Shown one piece after another: positions 8,561 through 15,488 of a stretch of 44,547 bases of DNA (within the stretch, counting starts at the first letter, position 1; each line of letters begins with the position of its first letter). Origin of the DNA: Candidatus Hydrogenedentota bacterium (GTDB lineage Bacteria; Hydrogenedentota; Hydrogenedentia; Hydrogenedentales; GCA-2746185). The position numbers were made by a program, and so were the translations under genes. A model generated the notes under the pieces. The model saw nothing but the letters and a program-made list of their open reading frames with translations. It was not told where the DNA came from and ran no database searches. The stretch is from assembly GCA_947486375.1 (NCBI GenBank), contig CANKTP010000004.1, positions 1 to 44,547 on the forward strand, given 5' to 3'.

Positions 8561-9928
8561 TTACAACAACTCCCCAATCACCTTCGTCCCATAATCCACC
8601 ACCGGTATCGGGCGCTGTCCCGGGCCCGGCAATTCCGTCTCGATATCAATCCCGAGGCAATGGTACACCGTCGCCACCACCTCTGCCGGGGTCACGGGCC
8701 GTTCCACGGGGTAAGCGCCTATCGAGTCAGTCCTTCCGACGACGCGCCCGCCTTGGATGCCCCCGCCCGCCATCAAGATTGACCACACCTGCGGCCAATG
8801 GTCGCGCCCGCCCGCCGGGTTGATCTTCGGCGTCCGCCCAAACTCGCCCATCGCGACCACGAGGGTGTTCTCGAGCATCCCGCGCTGGCTAAGGTCTTCC
8901 AGCAAAGTGCTATACGCATGGTCGAACATCGGCCCGACGAGGTCGGTATAGCACTCGATGGGACTAAACGGCGCCGAGCCGTGAATGTCCCAGGTGATCT
9001 CGTTGAAGACCGTCTCGAACATATTGACCGTGGCAAACCGCACGCCCCGCTCGATTAACCGGCGCGACAACAGGCAGCCGTGTCCGAACTTGTTGTAACC
9101 ATAGGCTTTGCGGAGTTCTTCCGGTTCCTGCTTGAGGTCAAAGGCCTCGCGCGCCAGAGGCGACGACATCAGGGTGTAGGCCTGCTGGAAATTCTCGTCG
9201 AGCAGCCGCGCGTCGGCGCTCTTCTCCAGTTGCGCGACCGATTGGTCCACCATGTCGCGCAACGCACGGCGACGGTCAAGCCGCGACGCGGAAATATAAT
9301 CCGGCGGCAAGAGGTCCGGCACGGCGAAGTCCGGCTTCTGCGGCTCGTCGTTTAGGATGAACGGGTCGTGCGTCTTCCCGAGGAACCCGGCGTTTTGGCC
9401 GTGGGGCATGTTCCCCCCCGTGTTGCCGATGGGACGCGGGATCACCACGTGCGGCGGCAGGCCGTTCCGGCTCCCCTTGAGGTACCCGAGGACGCAACCC
9501 GCGTGCGGGTGCTCCATGCCGTTCTGGAAGAGCCGCCCGGTCTGCATCATCTGGTGGCCCGTGTCGTGGACCCCGGCGGCCTTGTGATGCAGCGTCCGGA
9601 TGATGGAGAACTTATCCGCTTGCTTGGCGATGTTCGGGAAGATTTCGGAGATTTGGATGTCCGGGCTGTTCGTGCGGATGGGCTTGTACGGCCCGCGAAT
9701 CTCGGCGGGCGCGTCCGGCTTCATGTCGAAGGTGTCGAGCTGGCTCGGCCCGCCCACCAGGAACAGGAAGATGCAATTCATGTCCTTCGACACCGCCCCC
9801 GCCTTCTTCAGTCCCATGAACGACGGCAACGTCAATCCGAGCGTCGCCAGCGAACCCGCGTGCAAAAAGTCCCGCCGCGTCATCCCGTCGCAGAAATGGA
9901 CCGGCTTCTGGGCATCGATACGATACAT
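8561..9928 (-). CDS. DUF1501 family Tat-exported protein
   Basis: 455 residues of the DUF1501 family, which is related to the alkaline-phosphatase/sulfatase fold. Twin-arginine signal TRRDFLHAGSLATLGL at about 18-33. Family marks: FLFLVGGPSQLDTFDMKP (about 55-72), HHKAAGVHDTGHQMMQTG, and near the C-terminus GEFGRTPKINPAGGRDHWP (about 366-384), whose Asp/His residues correspond to metal ligands in the alkaline phosphatase superfamily. Its own catalytic activity is not established. First gene of the trio with 6016-8460 and 2180-5998; DUF1501 and PSCyt2/PSD1 genes are neighbours in most planctomycete-like genomes, so a joint export or degradation role is likely. The ATG at 9928 has GGAG eleven bases upstream. 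Confidence 0.92.
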   Translation of the reverse strand: MYRIDAQKPVHFCDGMTRRDFLHAGSLATLGLTLPSFMGLKKAGAVSKDMNCIFLFLVGGPSQLDTFDMKPDAPAEIRGPYKPIRTNSPDIQISEIFPNIAKQADKFSIIRTLHHKAAGVHDTGHQMMQTGRLFQNGMEHPHAGCVLGYLKGSRNGLPPHVVIPRPIGNTGGNMPHGQNAGFLGKTHDPFILNDEPQKPDFAVPDLLPPDYISASRLDRRRALRDMVDQSVAQLEKSADARLLDENFQQAYTLMSSPLAREAFDLKQEPEELRKAYGYNKFGHGCLLSRRLIERGVRFATVNMFETVFNEITWDIHGSAPFSPIECYTDLVGPMFDHAYSTLLEDLSQRGMLENTLVVAMGEFGRTPKINPAGGRDHWPQVWSILMAGGGIQGGRVVGRTDSIGAYPVERPVTPAEVVATVYHCLGIDIETELPGPGQRPIPVVDYGTKVIGELL

Positions 9929-10011
9929 GTCAAGGTCTCCACTGGGGCGCGCGAAACCGGCGCCCCTCGGAAGACGATTCTAGACCTTTCGTCGCAAAAC
10001 AACAATAGTAG

Positions 10012-10030
10012 AAGCGACGTCCCGTCGCTT
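10012..10030. repeat. Short hairpin AAGCGACG/CGTCGCTT
   Basis: A perfect 8-bp stem with a 3-base loop, upstream of the DUF1501 gene (start 9928). It has the look of a dispersed short palindrome. The spacer 9929-10177 also holds the inverted-repeat element at 10084-10174. Confidence 0.6.
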
Positions 10031-10083
10031 TATGTCCTGCCCGGTTGCCCCGACGCTCTCCCGCGATCCAGCATCATCAGGCT

Positions 10084-10174
10084 AATTCGGGGACGGGCTA
10101 CGAAATTCCCCAAAGTTCCGTGCGGGAAGGAGCGAGTTCGCAAGGCCGGGAAATTCGTAGCCCGTCCCCGAATT
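10084..10174. repeat. Inverted-repeat element, GGGGACGGGCTACG family, copy 1
   Basis: Two 27-base arms (10084-10110 and 10148-10174) are reverse complements apart from two mismatches at AAATT/AATTT. Core AATTCGGGGACGGGCTACGA. The spacer between the arms is 37 bases. The arms match the element at 31714-31810. It begins three bases after the stop of the DUF1186 gene (in that gene's direction) and could serve as its transcription end. It looks like a REP/MITE-type non-autonomous element. Confidence 0.85.
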
Positions 10175-10177
10175 TCC

Positions 10178-11110
10178 CTACCCCTTCCCCTCGCAACATT
10201 TCTTATATTTCTTGTCGCTGCCGCAAGGGCAGGGTTCGTTGGGGTAGCGCTTTCCCATGTCCGTGAATTGACGGGGCAGGATGGACGCCCGAGCGGTGGG
10301 GGCGTTCTTCGGTGCCTGATCCCATATCGGGGTGGCCTTGGTCTGCCGAAAGTACGCCCACGATTCAATTTCACGTACTACGTTCCCGATATAGCCCTTC
10401 TCATGCCGTTTCGCTTCCCTCAATACCGCTTCCCTGTCCTGCTTCAGGGCCCGCTCCACCTCCATCGGGCTCACACTCCACCTATCGATAAGCCTCTCTG
10501 AATACGCCATCTCAATGCGCCCGGCGACTTCCGCGGGATGGAGGCTCGTGGCGCAATTGATCAAGGCACCCCAGACTGGCGACGGGTAGCGATCCAGTTT
10601 CCCATCGAACAGCTCGACAAAGTAGGCCATCAATTCGTCCCGCGCCATGTCCCCCTCAAGTACCAATATCAGCAGCGAACGAAGCGCCGCGCAGCGCACC
10701 CACGGGTCAAGGGACGGGTCCTCGATTATTGCCTTGATAGGGGCTGTGTCGTCGCCGCATACGGACGCCAGGACTCGCCTCAAGTCCTCCGTGACAAAGT
10801 CCCCGGTGAGGGCATCCAAGGTATCGATATGCAGTCGCGCAAACCGGATCATCAACGGGTATGCGCGGCGTTCCCTGAACTGAGCCAGCAAGTAAATCGA
10901 GTACAGATGGGCCATGTTGTCGCCGTCCGGGTCCTCGGCGACAATCTCCGCAGCCCTGTCAACGGTATCCTCGACGATACGCAACAACTCGGGCGTGATT
11001 TCTTCGCGCGCTTTGATCGCCGCCTTGACGGCCTCCCGCGGAAATTTCCCGTTTTGCCGCTCGAGCGCGGCCAGAATCTCTTCTACTGTCATTGCATTGC
11101 CGTCGCTCAC
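10178..11110 (-). CDS. DUF1186 protein with C-terminal SEC-C zinc motif
   Basis: 310 residues. An all-helical body with HEAT-like character (for example 'DPWVRCAALRSLLILVLEGD') matches DUF1186, and the last 20 residues form a SEC-C motif (CPCGSDKKYKKCC), the small zinc-binding tail found in SecA and in many stand-alone proteins. The function of DUF1186/SEC-C proteins is unknown; some lie near toxin-antitoxin or defence genes. Start chosen at GTG 11110, because GGAGGAG lies five bases upstream; the ATG at 11092 has no ribosome site, and the frame open to 11179 lacks one too. It follows hicA by 79 bases on the same strand and may share the hicBA transcript. No signal peptide or membrane segment; probably cytoplasmic. 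Confidence 0.82.
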   Translation of the reverse strand: MSDGNAMTVEEILAALERQNGKFPREAVKAAIKAREEITPELLRIVEDTVDRAAEIVAEDPDGDNMAHLYSIYLLAQFRERRAYPLMIRFARLHIDTLDALTGDFVTEDLRRVLASVCGDDTAPIKAIIEDPSLDPWVRCAALRSLLILVLEGDMARDELMAYFVELFDGKLDRYPSPVWGALINCATSLHPAEVAGRIEMAYSERLIDRWSVSPMEVERALKQDREAVLREAKRHEKGYIGNVVREIESWAYFRQTKATPIWDQAPKNAPTARASILPRQFTDMGKRYPNEPCPCGSDKKYKKCCEGKG

Positions 11111-11189
11111 AACTACTCCTCCTACGGGCGATTTTCTGGGTCCGGTTCGATGGGTCGCAATAGCCGCCTTGTCCTGCAAATCCGGGAAG

Positions 11190-11420
11190 TCACTTCGACT
11201 CCAGTCGACAGAAGTATTCTTCCCGGGACAGCCCGGCCGTCTTCAGGTTATTTCGGATGATCGAGACAGGCACCATGCCATGTGCGGGAACCACGATGGG
11301 GCGGGGCGAGCCCTCCTTCACATGGGAACGGTGGCCGCCCTCCTGACGCGCAAACCGGCACCCCGCTCGCAAGAATACCTGTTCCAAGTCGCGCCAATGT
11401 AGCGGGACGATCCGGGGCAT
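11190..11420 (-). CDS. hicA: HicA-type mRNA interferase toxin
   Basis: 76 residues with the HicA/YcfA double-stranded-RNA-binding fold: RDLEQVFLRAGCRFARQEG at about 10-28, the catalytic-type histidine in GGHRSHVK (28-35), and the C-terminal VPVSIIRNNLKTAGLSREEY. HicA toxins cleave mRNA and are neutralised by HicB. Its ATG (11420) comes three bases after the hicB stop, so the two are translationally linked in the order antitoxin-toxin, the reverse of the classical hicA-hicB order but common for HicB-like/YcfA pairs. A little longer than E. coli HicA (58 residues), normal for the YcfA subgroup. Confidence 0.88.
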   Translation of the reverse strand: MPRIVPLHWRDLEQVFLRAGCRFARQEGGHRSHVKEGSPRPIVVPAHGMVPVSIIRNNLKTAGLSREEYFCRLESK

Positions 11421-11423
11421 GAT

Positions 11424-11711
11424 TCACGATTCGGATATGGAAAGCGAGTGACGCTCGACACTCACCGGTGACGGGCTCATCCATTTGGAACCGTCATACG
11501 TATAGCCCGATTCCTCCAAGACGTCATGCAGCGTTCCCATGTCTTGGGCTGTATTGAAGAAAAGCGAAACCGCCTCATCGACGGCGTGCCGGGCCTCCTC
11601 CGGAGTATCGCCATGGCTCATGATATCCAGCGGCATGGCGTGCGCGACAAAGGTCCTGGATTCTTCCCATACGTGTACGGTGTAGTCGATTCGAAAAGTT
11701 ACATCGGCCAT
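11424..11711 (-). CDS. hicB: HicB-like antitoxin
   Basis: 95 residues with the partial-RNase-H HicB fold: TFRIDYTVHVWEESRTFVAHA followed by 'SHGDTPEEARHAVDEAVSLFF', the typical beta-beta-beta-alpha pattern of type II HicB antitoxins, then a helical region (TLHDVLEESGY). The C-terminus lacks an obvious helix-turn-helix or ribbon-helix-helix segment, so DNA binding and autoregulation are not evident. It precedes hicA by three bases on the same strand. The upstream spacer to the divergent MNT gene (11815) is about 100 bases and must hold promoters for both directions. Confidence 0.85.
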   Translation of the reverse strand: MADVTFRIDYTVHVWEESRTFVAHAMPLDIMSHGDTPEEARHAVDEAVSLFFNTAQDMGTLHDVLEESGYTYDGSKWMSPSPVSVERHSLSISES

Positions 11712-11814
11712 CCGTCGTTCCTAAGTTGCGTCGTGTCCCTGAGCTTTCTCCACAGTATACGCCTTAAGTCGCCCGATTCGTGATGCGTTATAATGCGACC
11801 CTCGGGAGAGCAAC

Positions 11815-12119
11815 ATGGCGACGACAGCCGTAACCATACCGCGCAATTCGATAACCGAGTACTGCAAGAAATGGCGAATCAAGGAGCTTTCCTTGTTCGG
11901 GTCCTTCATTCGTCCCGACTTTGGGCCTGATAGCGACATCGATGTACTCGTCGAATTCGCCGCCGACGCGGACTGGAGCCTCTTCGATTGGGTGGACATG
12001 GTCGACAAATCACATGCATGTTCGACCGCAAGGTCGACCTCGTCGCCAAGGAAAGACTGCGAAATCCGTTCCGCCGGAAGGCGATCCTGTCCGGGCGCGA
12101 GATTGTTCATGCGACCTAA
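11815..12119 (+). pseudogene. MNT-domain nucleotidyltransferase (MntA-like), frameshifted
   Basis: The first 65 codons encode a minimal nucleotidyltransferase: LFGSFIRPDFGPDSDIDVLV (27-46), with GS at 29-30 and catalytic-type D41/D43. MNT proteins of this kind are antitoxins (adenylyltransferases) of HEPN toxins. After 'FDWVDMVDK' (about 12009) the frame runs into unrelated sequence, while the next frame restores a typical MNT tail (MFDRKVDLVAKERLRNPFRR ... EIVHAT, stop at 12119). One lost base near 12010-12020 explains this. ATG 11815 has GGGAG upstream. No HEPN partner gene follows; the next gene starts 28 bases later and encodes a GIY-YIG nuclease. Either a real decayed antitoxin or a single-base assembly error; if intact it would be 101 residues. 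Confidence 0.8.
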
Positions 12120-12147
12120 TTCAGGCGGCATACATTGAGGAAAAGCA

Positions 12148-12948
12148 ATGACAGAATTCAGCCCAGAGACGATTGAAGCCATCGGTGCCTACGTTTATGC
12201 GCTGATTGACCCGCGCTTGCCTCCGACCGACCCGAGACGGGTTTTCTACGTCGGTAAGGGAACCGGGCAAAGATGCTTTCATCATTCAGCCGAAGAGGTC
12301 GGTGACGAGCCGAATCCAAAATTGGAACGGATCCATGAAATTCGCCTCGTCACGGGTGCTCCCCCTCCAATTGAAATCATCGCGCATCACTTAAAAGACG
12401 AGGAATCCTTTCGGCTGGAGGCAGCCCTGATAAGCGTGCTACAACCCAATGGAAATCTTGCGTCCGGGAAATACGCGGCTGACTACAGGCTGTCAGTGGA
12501 CGAGATCGAAGGCCGCTACTCAAATCCACTGATCGAGTCGGCCCTCGGTCATCGAGTGCTTCTTGTGAGTCTGAACGGCGGTGCCGATTTGCGGCCATTC
12601 CCGGACATTTCGGAATCCGAAATGCCCGAACGTATTCTCCAATTGTGGCGGCTATCTGAAGAACGCGCAGATCAAGTTCAGTACATTATTGGGGTTTATG
12701 AGCAGGTTACACGGCGCGTATTCAAGGTACATCAGACCAAGGATGGTCGTGCGATCCACGACAAGAAAAACGATGGAGTGGCGAAGAACGGCCACACCCT
12801 ATGGAGACGGGCGTTCCACGGCGAGCGATGCTTGGAAATGGAGCCACTTTGGATCAATCGACGAATTGTCAGTTCAGTTGGGGAAGTGCTGACGAAATTT
12901 CGGCCCCAGGAGGCTTGCCGACTTATCGGCACGCATTCTGTACGCTGA
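12148..12948 (+). CDS. LEM-3-like GIY-YIG nuclease
   Basis: 266 residues. The N-terminal GIY-YIG domain is of the LEM-3/ANKLE1-like type: YVYALIDPR (15-23), FYVGKGTGQRCFHH (33-46) with R42 and the H45-H46 pair, and a distal acidic helix (LEAALISVLQPNGN, about 91-104). In animals such enzymes cut branched DNA; bacterial homologues are uncharacterised and are often found among mobile or defence genes. The C-terminal half (about 130-260: HRVLLVSLN ... LWRLSEERADQVQYIIGVYE ... VFKVH ... LWRRAFHGE) resembles a conserved domain that follows this nuclease in other bacteria, though I cannot name it. ATG 12148 has GAGGA at good distance, 28 bases after the broken MNT gene; the pair may form one transcript. 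No signal peptide. Confidence 0.82.
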   Translation: MTEFSPETIEAIGAYVYALIDPRLPPTDPRRVFYVGKGTGQRCFHHSAEEVGDEPNPKLERIHEIRLVTGAPPPIEIIAHHLKDEESFRLEAALISVLQPNGNLASGKYAADYRLSVDEIEGRYSNPLIESALGHRVLLVSLNGGADLRPFPDISESEMPERILQLWRLSEERADQVQYIIGVYEQVTRRVFKVHQTKDGRAIHDKKNDGVAKNGHTLWRRAFHGERCLEMEPLWINRRIVSSVGEVLTKFRPQEACRLIGTHSVR

Positions 12949-13290
12949 AAAATAGACCCCATTGGCAATTTTCTGGAATCGGTCGTAGCGGTTGAAAATT
13001 GCGGCCTGATCGATCCACGCGAGTACCAGCAACCGTAGCCCGCTTGTTTGATGTCTAACATGTCACATGGCTACCGCTCGATCCCGATCATGTTTTTCTG
13101 CGGGGGAACTCCTCCAAAAAACCAGTTCCCTCGTCGCCGACAATTCCGCCCGGGGTAGAACAGACACCCTTGTCTGTTCCTGAGATTCCTACCAATGAAC
13201 AGACAAGAGTGTCTGTCCTACCCTGGTCGCCACGCAACGCCCGATGCTATATATAGGGGACATCGATCCAACCCACGGAGAAAAACCCCC
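12949..13290. other. Gene-free spacer with hairpins
   Basis: 342 bases without a convincing gene. It contains a small hairpin (13104-13110 with 13124-13130, GGGAACT/AGTTCCC) after the nuclease gene and the inverted-repeat element 13153-13223. AT content is higher than in the flanking genes. The last 60 bases should contain the promoter of the gene at 13291; no clear -35/-10 pair stands out. Confidence 0.6.
13153..13223. repeat. Inverted-repeat element, ACAGACACTCTTGTCTGT family
   Basis: Arms 13153-13179 and 13197-13223 are 27-base reverse complements with two mismatches (GGGTAGAACAGACACCCTTG and its partner ending GTCTGTCCTACCC). The loop is 17 bases. A REP-like element of a different family from the others in the window; each arm also contains its own small palindrome (ACAGACA...TGTCTGT). 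Confidence 0.8.
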
Positions 13291-14040
13291 ATGAAAAGCC
13301 TCGCCCTCCTCCTCGCCCGTTTCGTCACGACCTTCCGCATCGAACCCGGTTCCGCCGACGCCGTCCTCTGCGCCGAGACCATCGACGCCCTGGCTGGATT
13401 CTACGGCGACGGCCCGGTGCCCGCGTTCGAGATCCCTTTCATCGAGGAACTGTTTCTCAACCGTTTCCTCGCGGCGCGTTTCGAGGCCCACCTTGGCGAG
13501 TGCGGGCTGTTCGTAAAGAAGGGCGACGACCCACACGGCGCGGTACACCCCGCCGTCAACGCCGCTATCCGCGCGCGGGGACGCTACGCGAAGATCATGC
13601 GCGATCTTGCAAAGCGGCACCTTGCCGCAGTTCGTGGCACGGGCGTCCCGCCCGTGGAGCACGCCGTTGAATCCGCACGTTCTCAAGCACTCCGCAGCGC
13701 CGTTGCCGCGCCTGCGGCGCCGCCACAAGAACATGGGCAAGATGCCCATGCCACCGTTCGTGGCACGGGCGTCCCGCCCGTGGAGCACGCCGTTGAATCC
13801 GCACGTTCTCAAACACCCCCCGGTGCCGTGGCCGCGCCTGCGACGCCGTCGGAGGAACATGGGCAAGATGGCCATGCCACTTCTCCGTGCCCATCCGAGC
13901 CAGTCCACCCCGCGCCGAATGGCCACGCCGTTGCGCCGTCGCTAGACCTCGAGCCCGCCGAAGCCCCAACACGCGCCCCGATCTTCATGAACCGCGCGAT
14001 GCGCCGCCTCGCCGAACGCAATGGCGCTCGTTCCCGCTAA
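13291..14040 (+). CDS. Unknown protein carrying two 42-residue repeat-derived inserts
   Basis: 249 residues, not assigned to a family. Residues 1-113 look like a helical domain (MKSLALLLARFVTTFRIEP ... GLFVKKGDDPHGAVHPAVNA ... YAKIMRDLAKR). The 'HPAVNAAIRARGRY' part faintly recalls P27-type phage terminase small subunits, but nothing phage-like surrounds it. Residues about 114-197 are two tandem 42-residue units (GTGVPPVEHAVESARSQ ... EHGQDAHAT) encoded by a 126-bp duplication of a DNA repeat. The Pro/Ala-rich tail ends FMNRAMRRLAERNGARSR. The ATG at 13291 has GGAG eleven bases upstream. The stop TAA overlaps the stop TAG of the convergent flippase gene (14037-14040). Function unknown. Confidence 0.65.
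   Translation: MKSLALLLARFVTTFRIEPGSADAVLCAETIDALAGFYGDGPVPAFEIPFIEELFLNRFLAARFEAHLGECGLFVKKGDDPHGAVHPAVNAAIRARGRYAKIMRDLAKRHLAAVRGTGVPPVEHAVESARSQALRSAVAAPAAPPQEHGQDAHATVRGTGVPPVEHAVESARSQTPPGAVAAPATPSEEHGQDGHATSPCPSEPVHPAPNGHAVAPSLDLEPAEAPTRAPIFMNRAMRRLAERNGARSR
13631..13882 (+). repeat. Tandem 126-bp coding repeat (GTGVPPV/HGQDAHAT)
   Basis: Unit 1 is 13631-13756 and unit 2 is 13757-13882, 126 bp (42 codons) each. The first halves (TTCGTGGCACGGGCGTCCCG onward) are identical for over 50 bases, while the second halves diverge (ALRSAVAAPAAPPQ versus TPPGAVAAPATPSE). Each unit contains two palindromes, CACGGGCG/CGCCCGTG-like and CATGGGCA/TGCCCATG. The latter palindrome also lies in the WD40 gene at 5503-5528. 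Confidence 0.88.
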
Positions 14041-15488
14041 TTTCGCCGCCGAAACAGTCCCGCGACGATCGTGCGTTCGTCGGCGTCCAGCATGCGCAGG
14101 ATGAAGACGAGCGCCGCGTAGGCCGCGGCCCCCGCAGCGACAGCGGCCCATAGCGACCACGGCGCGAGCGCCCAAGCCAGGCCGGCCATGGCAGCGGAGG
14201 CAAGCATCAGTTTCGCCAGCAACGGTCCCAGCCCCAGGGCCGCGAGGTCATGCCGGATTGCGGGGACGAACAGGAGGCTAATCGACGCGTTGACGGCGAC
14301 GGCGATCCATGCGGCGCCGATGGCGCCATGGCCGGGCGCGAAGGCGATGTTCGCGGCGACCGATATCGCCGCGGCCGCGCCGTAACAAACGGTGACGTAC
14401 CAGTTGCGCTGGACGGCGTAGAGGAACTCGAGGGCGACCCCATTGAAATAGAAGAACGGAGTCACGAGGGCGGACACCCGGAGCGCGGTGACGGCGTCGG
14501 CGTAATCGCCTGCCTGGGCCCCCACGAGCAGGCGGATGATTGGCTCGGCGAGCGCGGCCAACCCAAACGCCATCGGGAACGCCCCGATGAGCGCCAGCCG
14601 CGCCGACGATCGCTTCAACATCGCGAAGTGGGCGCCGGGTTGCGCCGATAAGCGGCTCATGGCGGGAAAGATGGCCGTGCCCCACAGGCTCGACAGCATC
14701 ATGAGCGGCTCCATGATGCGTTGCACCGGGGTGTACATCGCGGCTTCGCCGGGGCCGGCCACCGCGTTCAACACGACCATGTCGGCGCGGAAATAGAGGG
14801 CGGAGAATATCATCGAGAGCAGCAACGGCATGCACTCGCGAAGCTGCGCGATGGCGAGACCGATCCGGACGCGCGGCCGTTCCCAACCCGCGACGCGGAC
14901 GACCCATCCGACGCACAGGAGGAACGCGGCGAGGTTTGCCGCCGCGATCGCCCCGTGCGCCATCGCGCTCGTGGGGCTGTATCGCATGGCGATCGCGACG
15001 GCCGCCAGCTTGAGCACGGCGGCCGCGACGTTCACGACGGCCACCCCGCTCATTTCCTCGCGGGCCGTCAGCATCGCCTCGAAGGGGCGCTGCAAGGCCC
15101 AGAGCACGATGGTCGACAACGCCGCGTAAAATACCGCCGACCGGCTGGCCGCGTCTTCCCCCGCGAGCGCCGTCCCGGCCATGGCGATGCCCAGGGTGGC
15201 GAGCGACAACCCCGCGACCAGCGCGGCCGCGGTCCACACTTGCGTCCAGGCGGTCGAGGGGTCGCGCGCGATATCGCGCACCAGGAGCCGCTGGACGCCG
15301 AAAGTGGCGAACACGTTGAAGACGCCGGTGTAGGCCAGCGCGTGGCCGAACTGGCCCGTGCCCTCGACATCGAGCGCGCGAAACACGATCGCGCTCTGCG
15401 CCAGCGTCAACGCCATGCCCACGACGCGTGACACGAACAACGCCGCCATGTTCAGGCCGATACGCTCGCTTGTCGATCCCTTCTTCAT
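14037..15488 (-). CDS. Oligosaccharide flippase (MOP/Wzx-type) membrane protein
   Basis: 483 residues with about twelve to fourteen hydrophobic segments spread over the whole length, starting with MNMAALFVSRVVGMALTLAQ-like sequence at about 13-30 and ending with paired helices (WALAPWSLWAAVAAGAAAY...). Pattern and length match the polysaccharide biosynthesis / Wzx flippase branch of the MOP superfamily, which moves lipid-linked oligosaccharides across the inner membrane. Features such as 'FRALDVEGTGQFGHALAYTG' and 'YFRADMVVLNAVAGPGEAAMY' are typical. Its ATG overlaps the TGA of the upstream glycosyltransferase gene (15485-15488, ATGA), so the two are translationally coupled, which supports a role in surface glycan assembly. 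Its stop overlaps by four bases the stop of the convergent gene at 13291-14040. The substrate is unknown. Confidence 0.86.
   Translation of the reverse strand: MKKGSTSERIGLNMAALFVSRVVGMALTLAQSAIVFRALDVEGTGQFGHALAYTGVFNVFATFGVQRLLVRDIARDPSTAWTQVWTAAALVAGLSLATLGIAMAGTALAGEDAASRSAVFYAALSTIVLWALQRPFEAMLTAREEMSGVAVVNVAAAVLKLAAVAIAMRYSPTSAMAHGAIAAANLAAFLLCVGWVVRVAGWERPRVRIGLAIAQLRECMPLLLSMIFSALYFRADMVVLNAVAGPGEAAMYTPVQRIMEPLMMLSSLWGTAIFPAMSRLSAQPGAHFAMLKRSSARLALIGAFPMAFGLAALAEPIIRLLVGAQAGDYADAVTALRVSALVTPFFYFNGVALEFLYAVQRNWYVTVCYGAAAAISVAANIAFAPGHGAIGAAWIAVAVNASISLLFVPAIRHDLAALGLGPLLAKLMLASAAMAGLAWALAPWSLWAAVAAGAAAYAALVFILRMLDADERTIVAGLFRRRN

Noticed and set aside
10084-10174. Possible CRISPR-like repeat pairs
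   Set aside because: The repeats are inverted pairs with single spacers, not direct repeats with regular spacers; no cas genes in the window.
13291-14040. Prophage remnant
   Set aside because: Only a faint terminase-like resemblance; neighbours are glycan and housekeeping genes with no phage structural genes.
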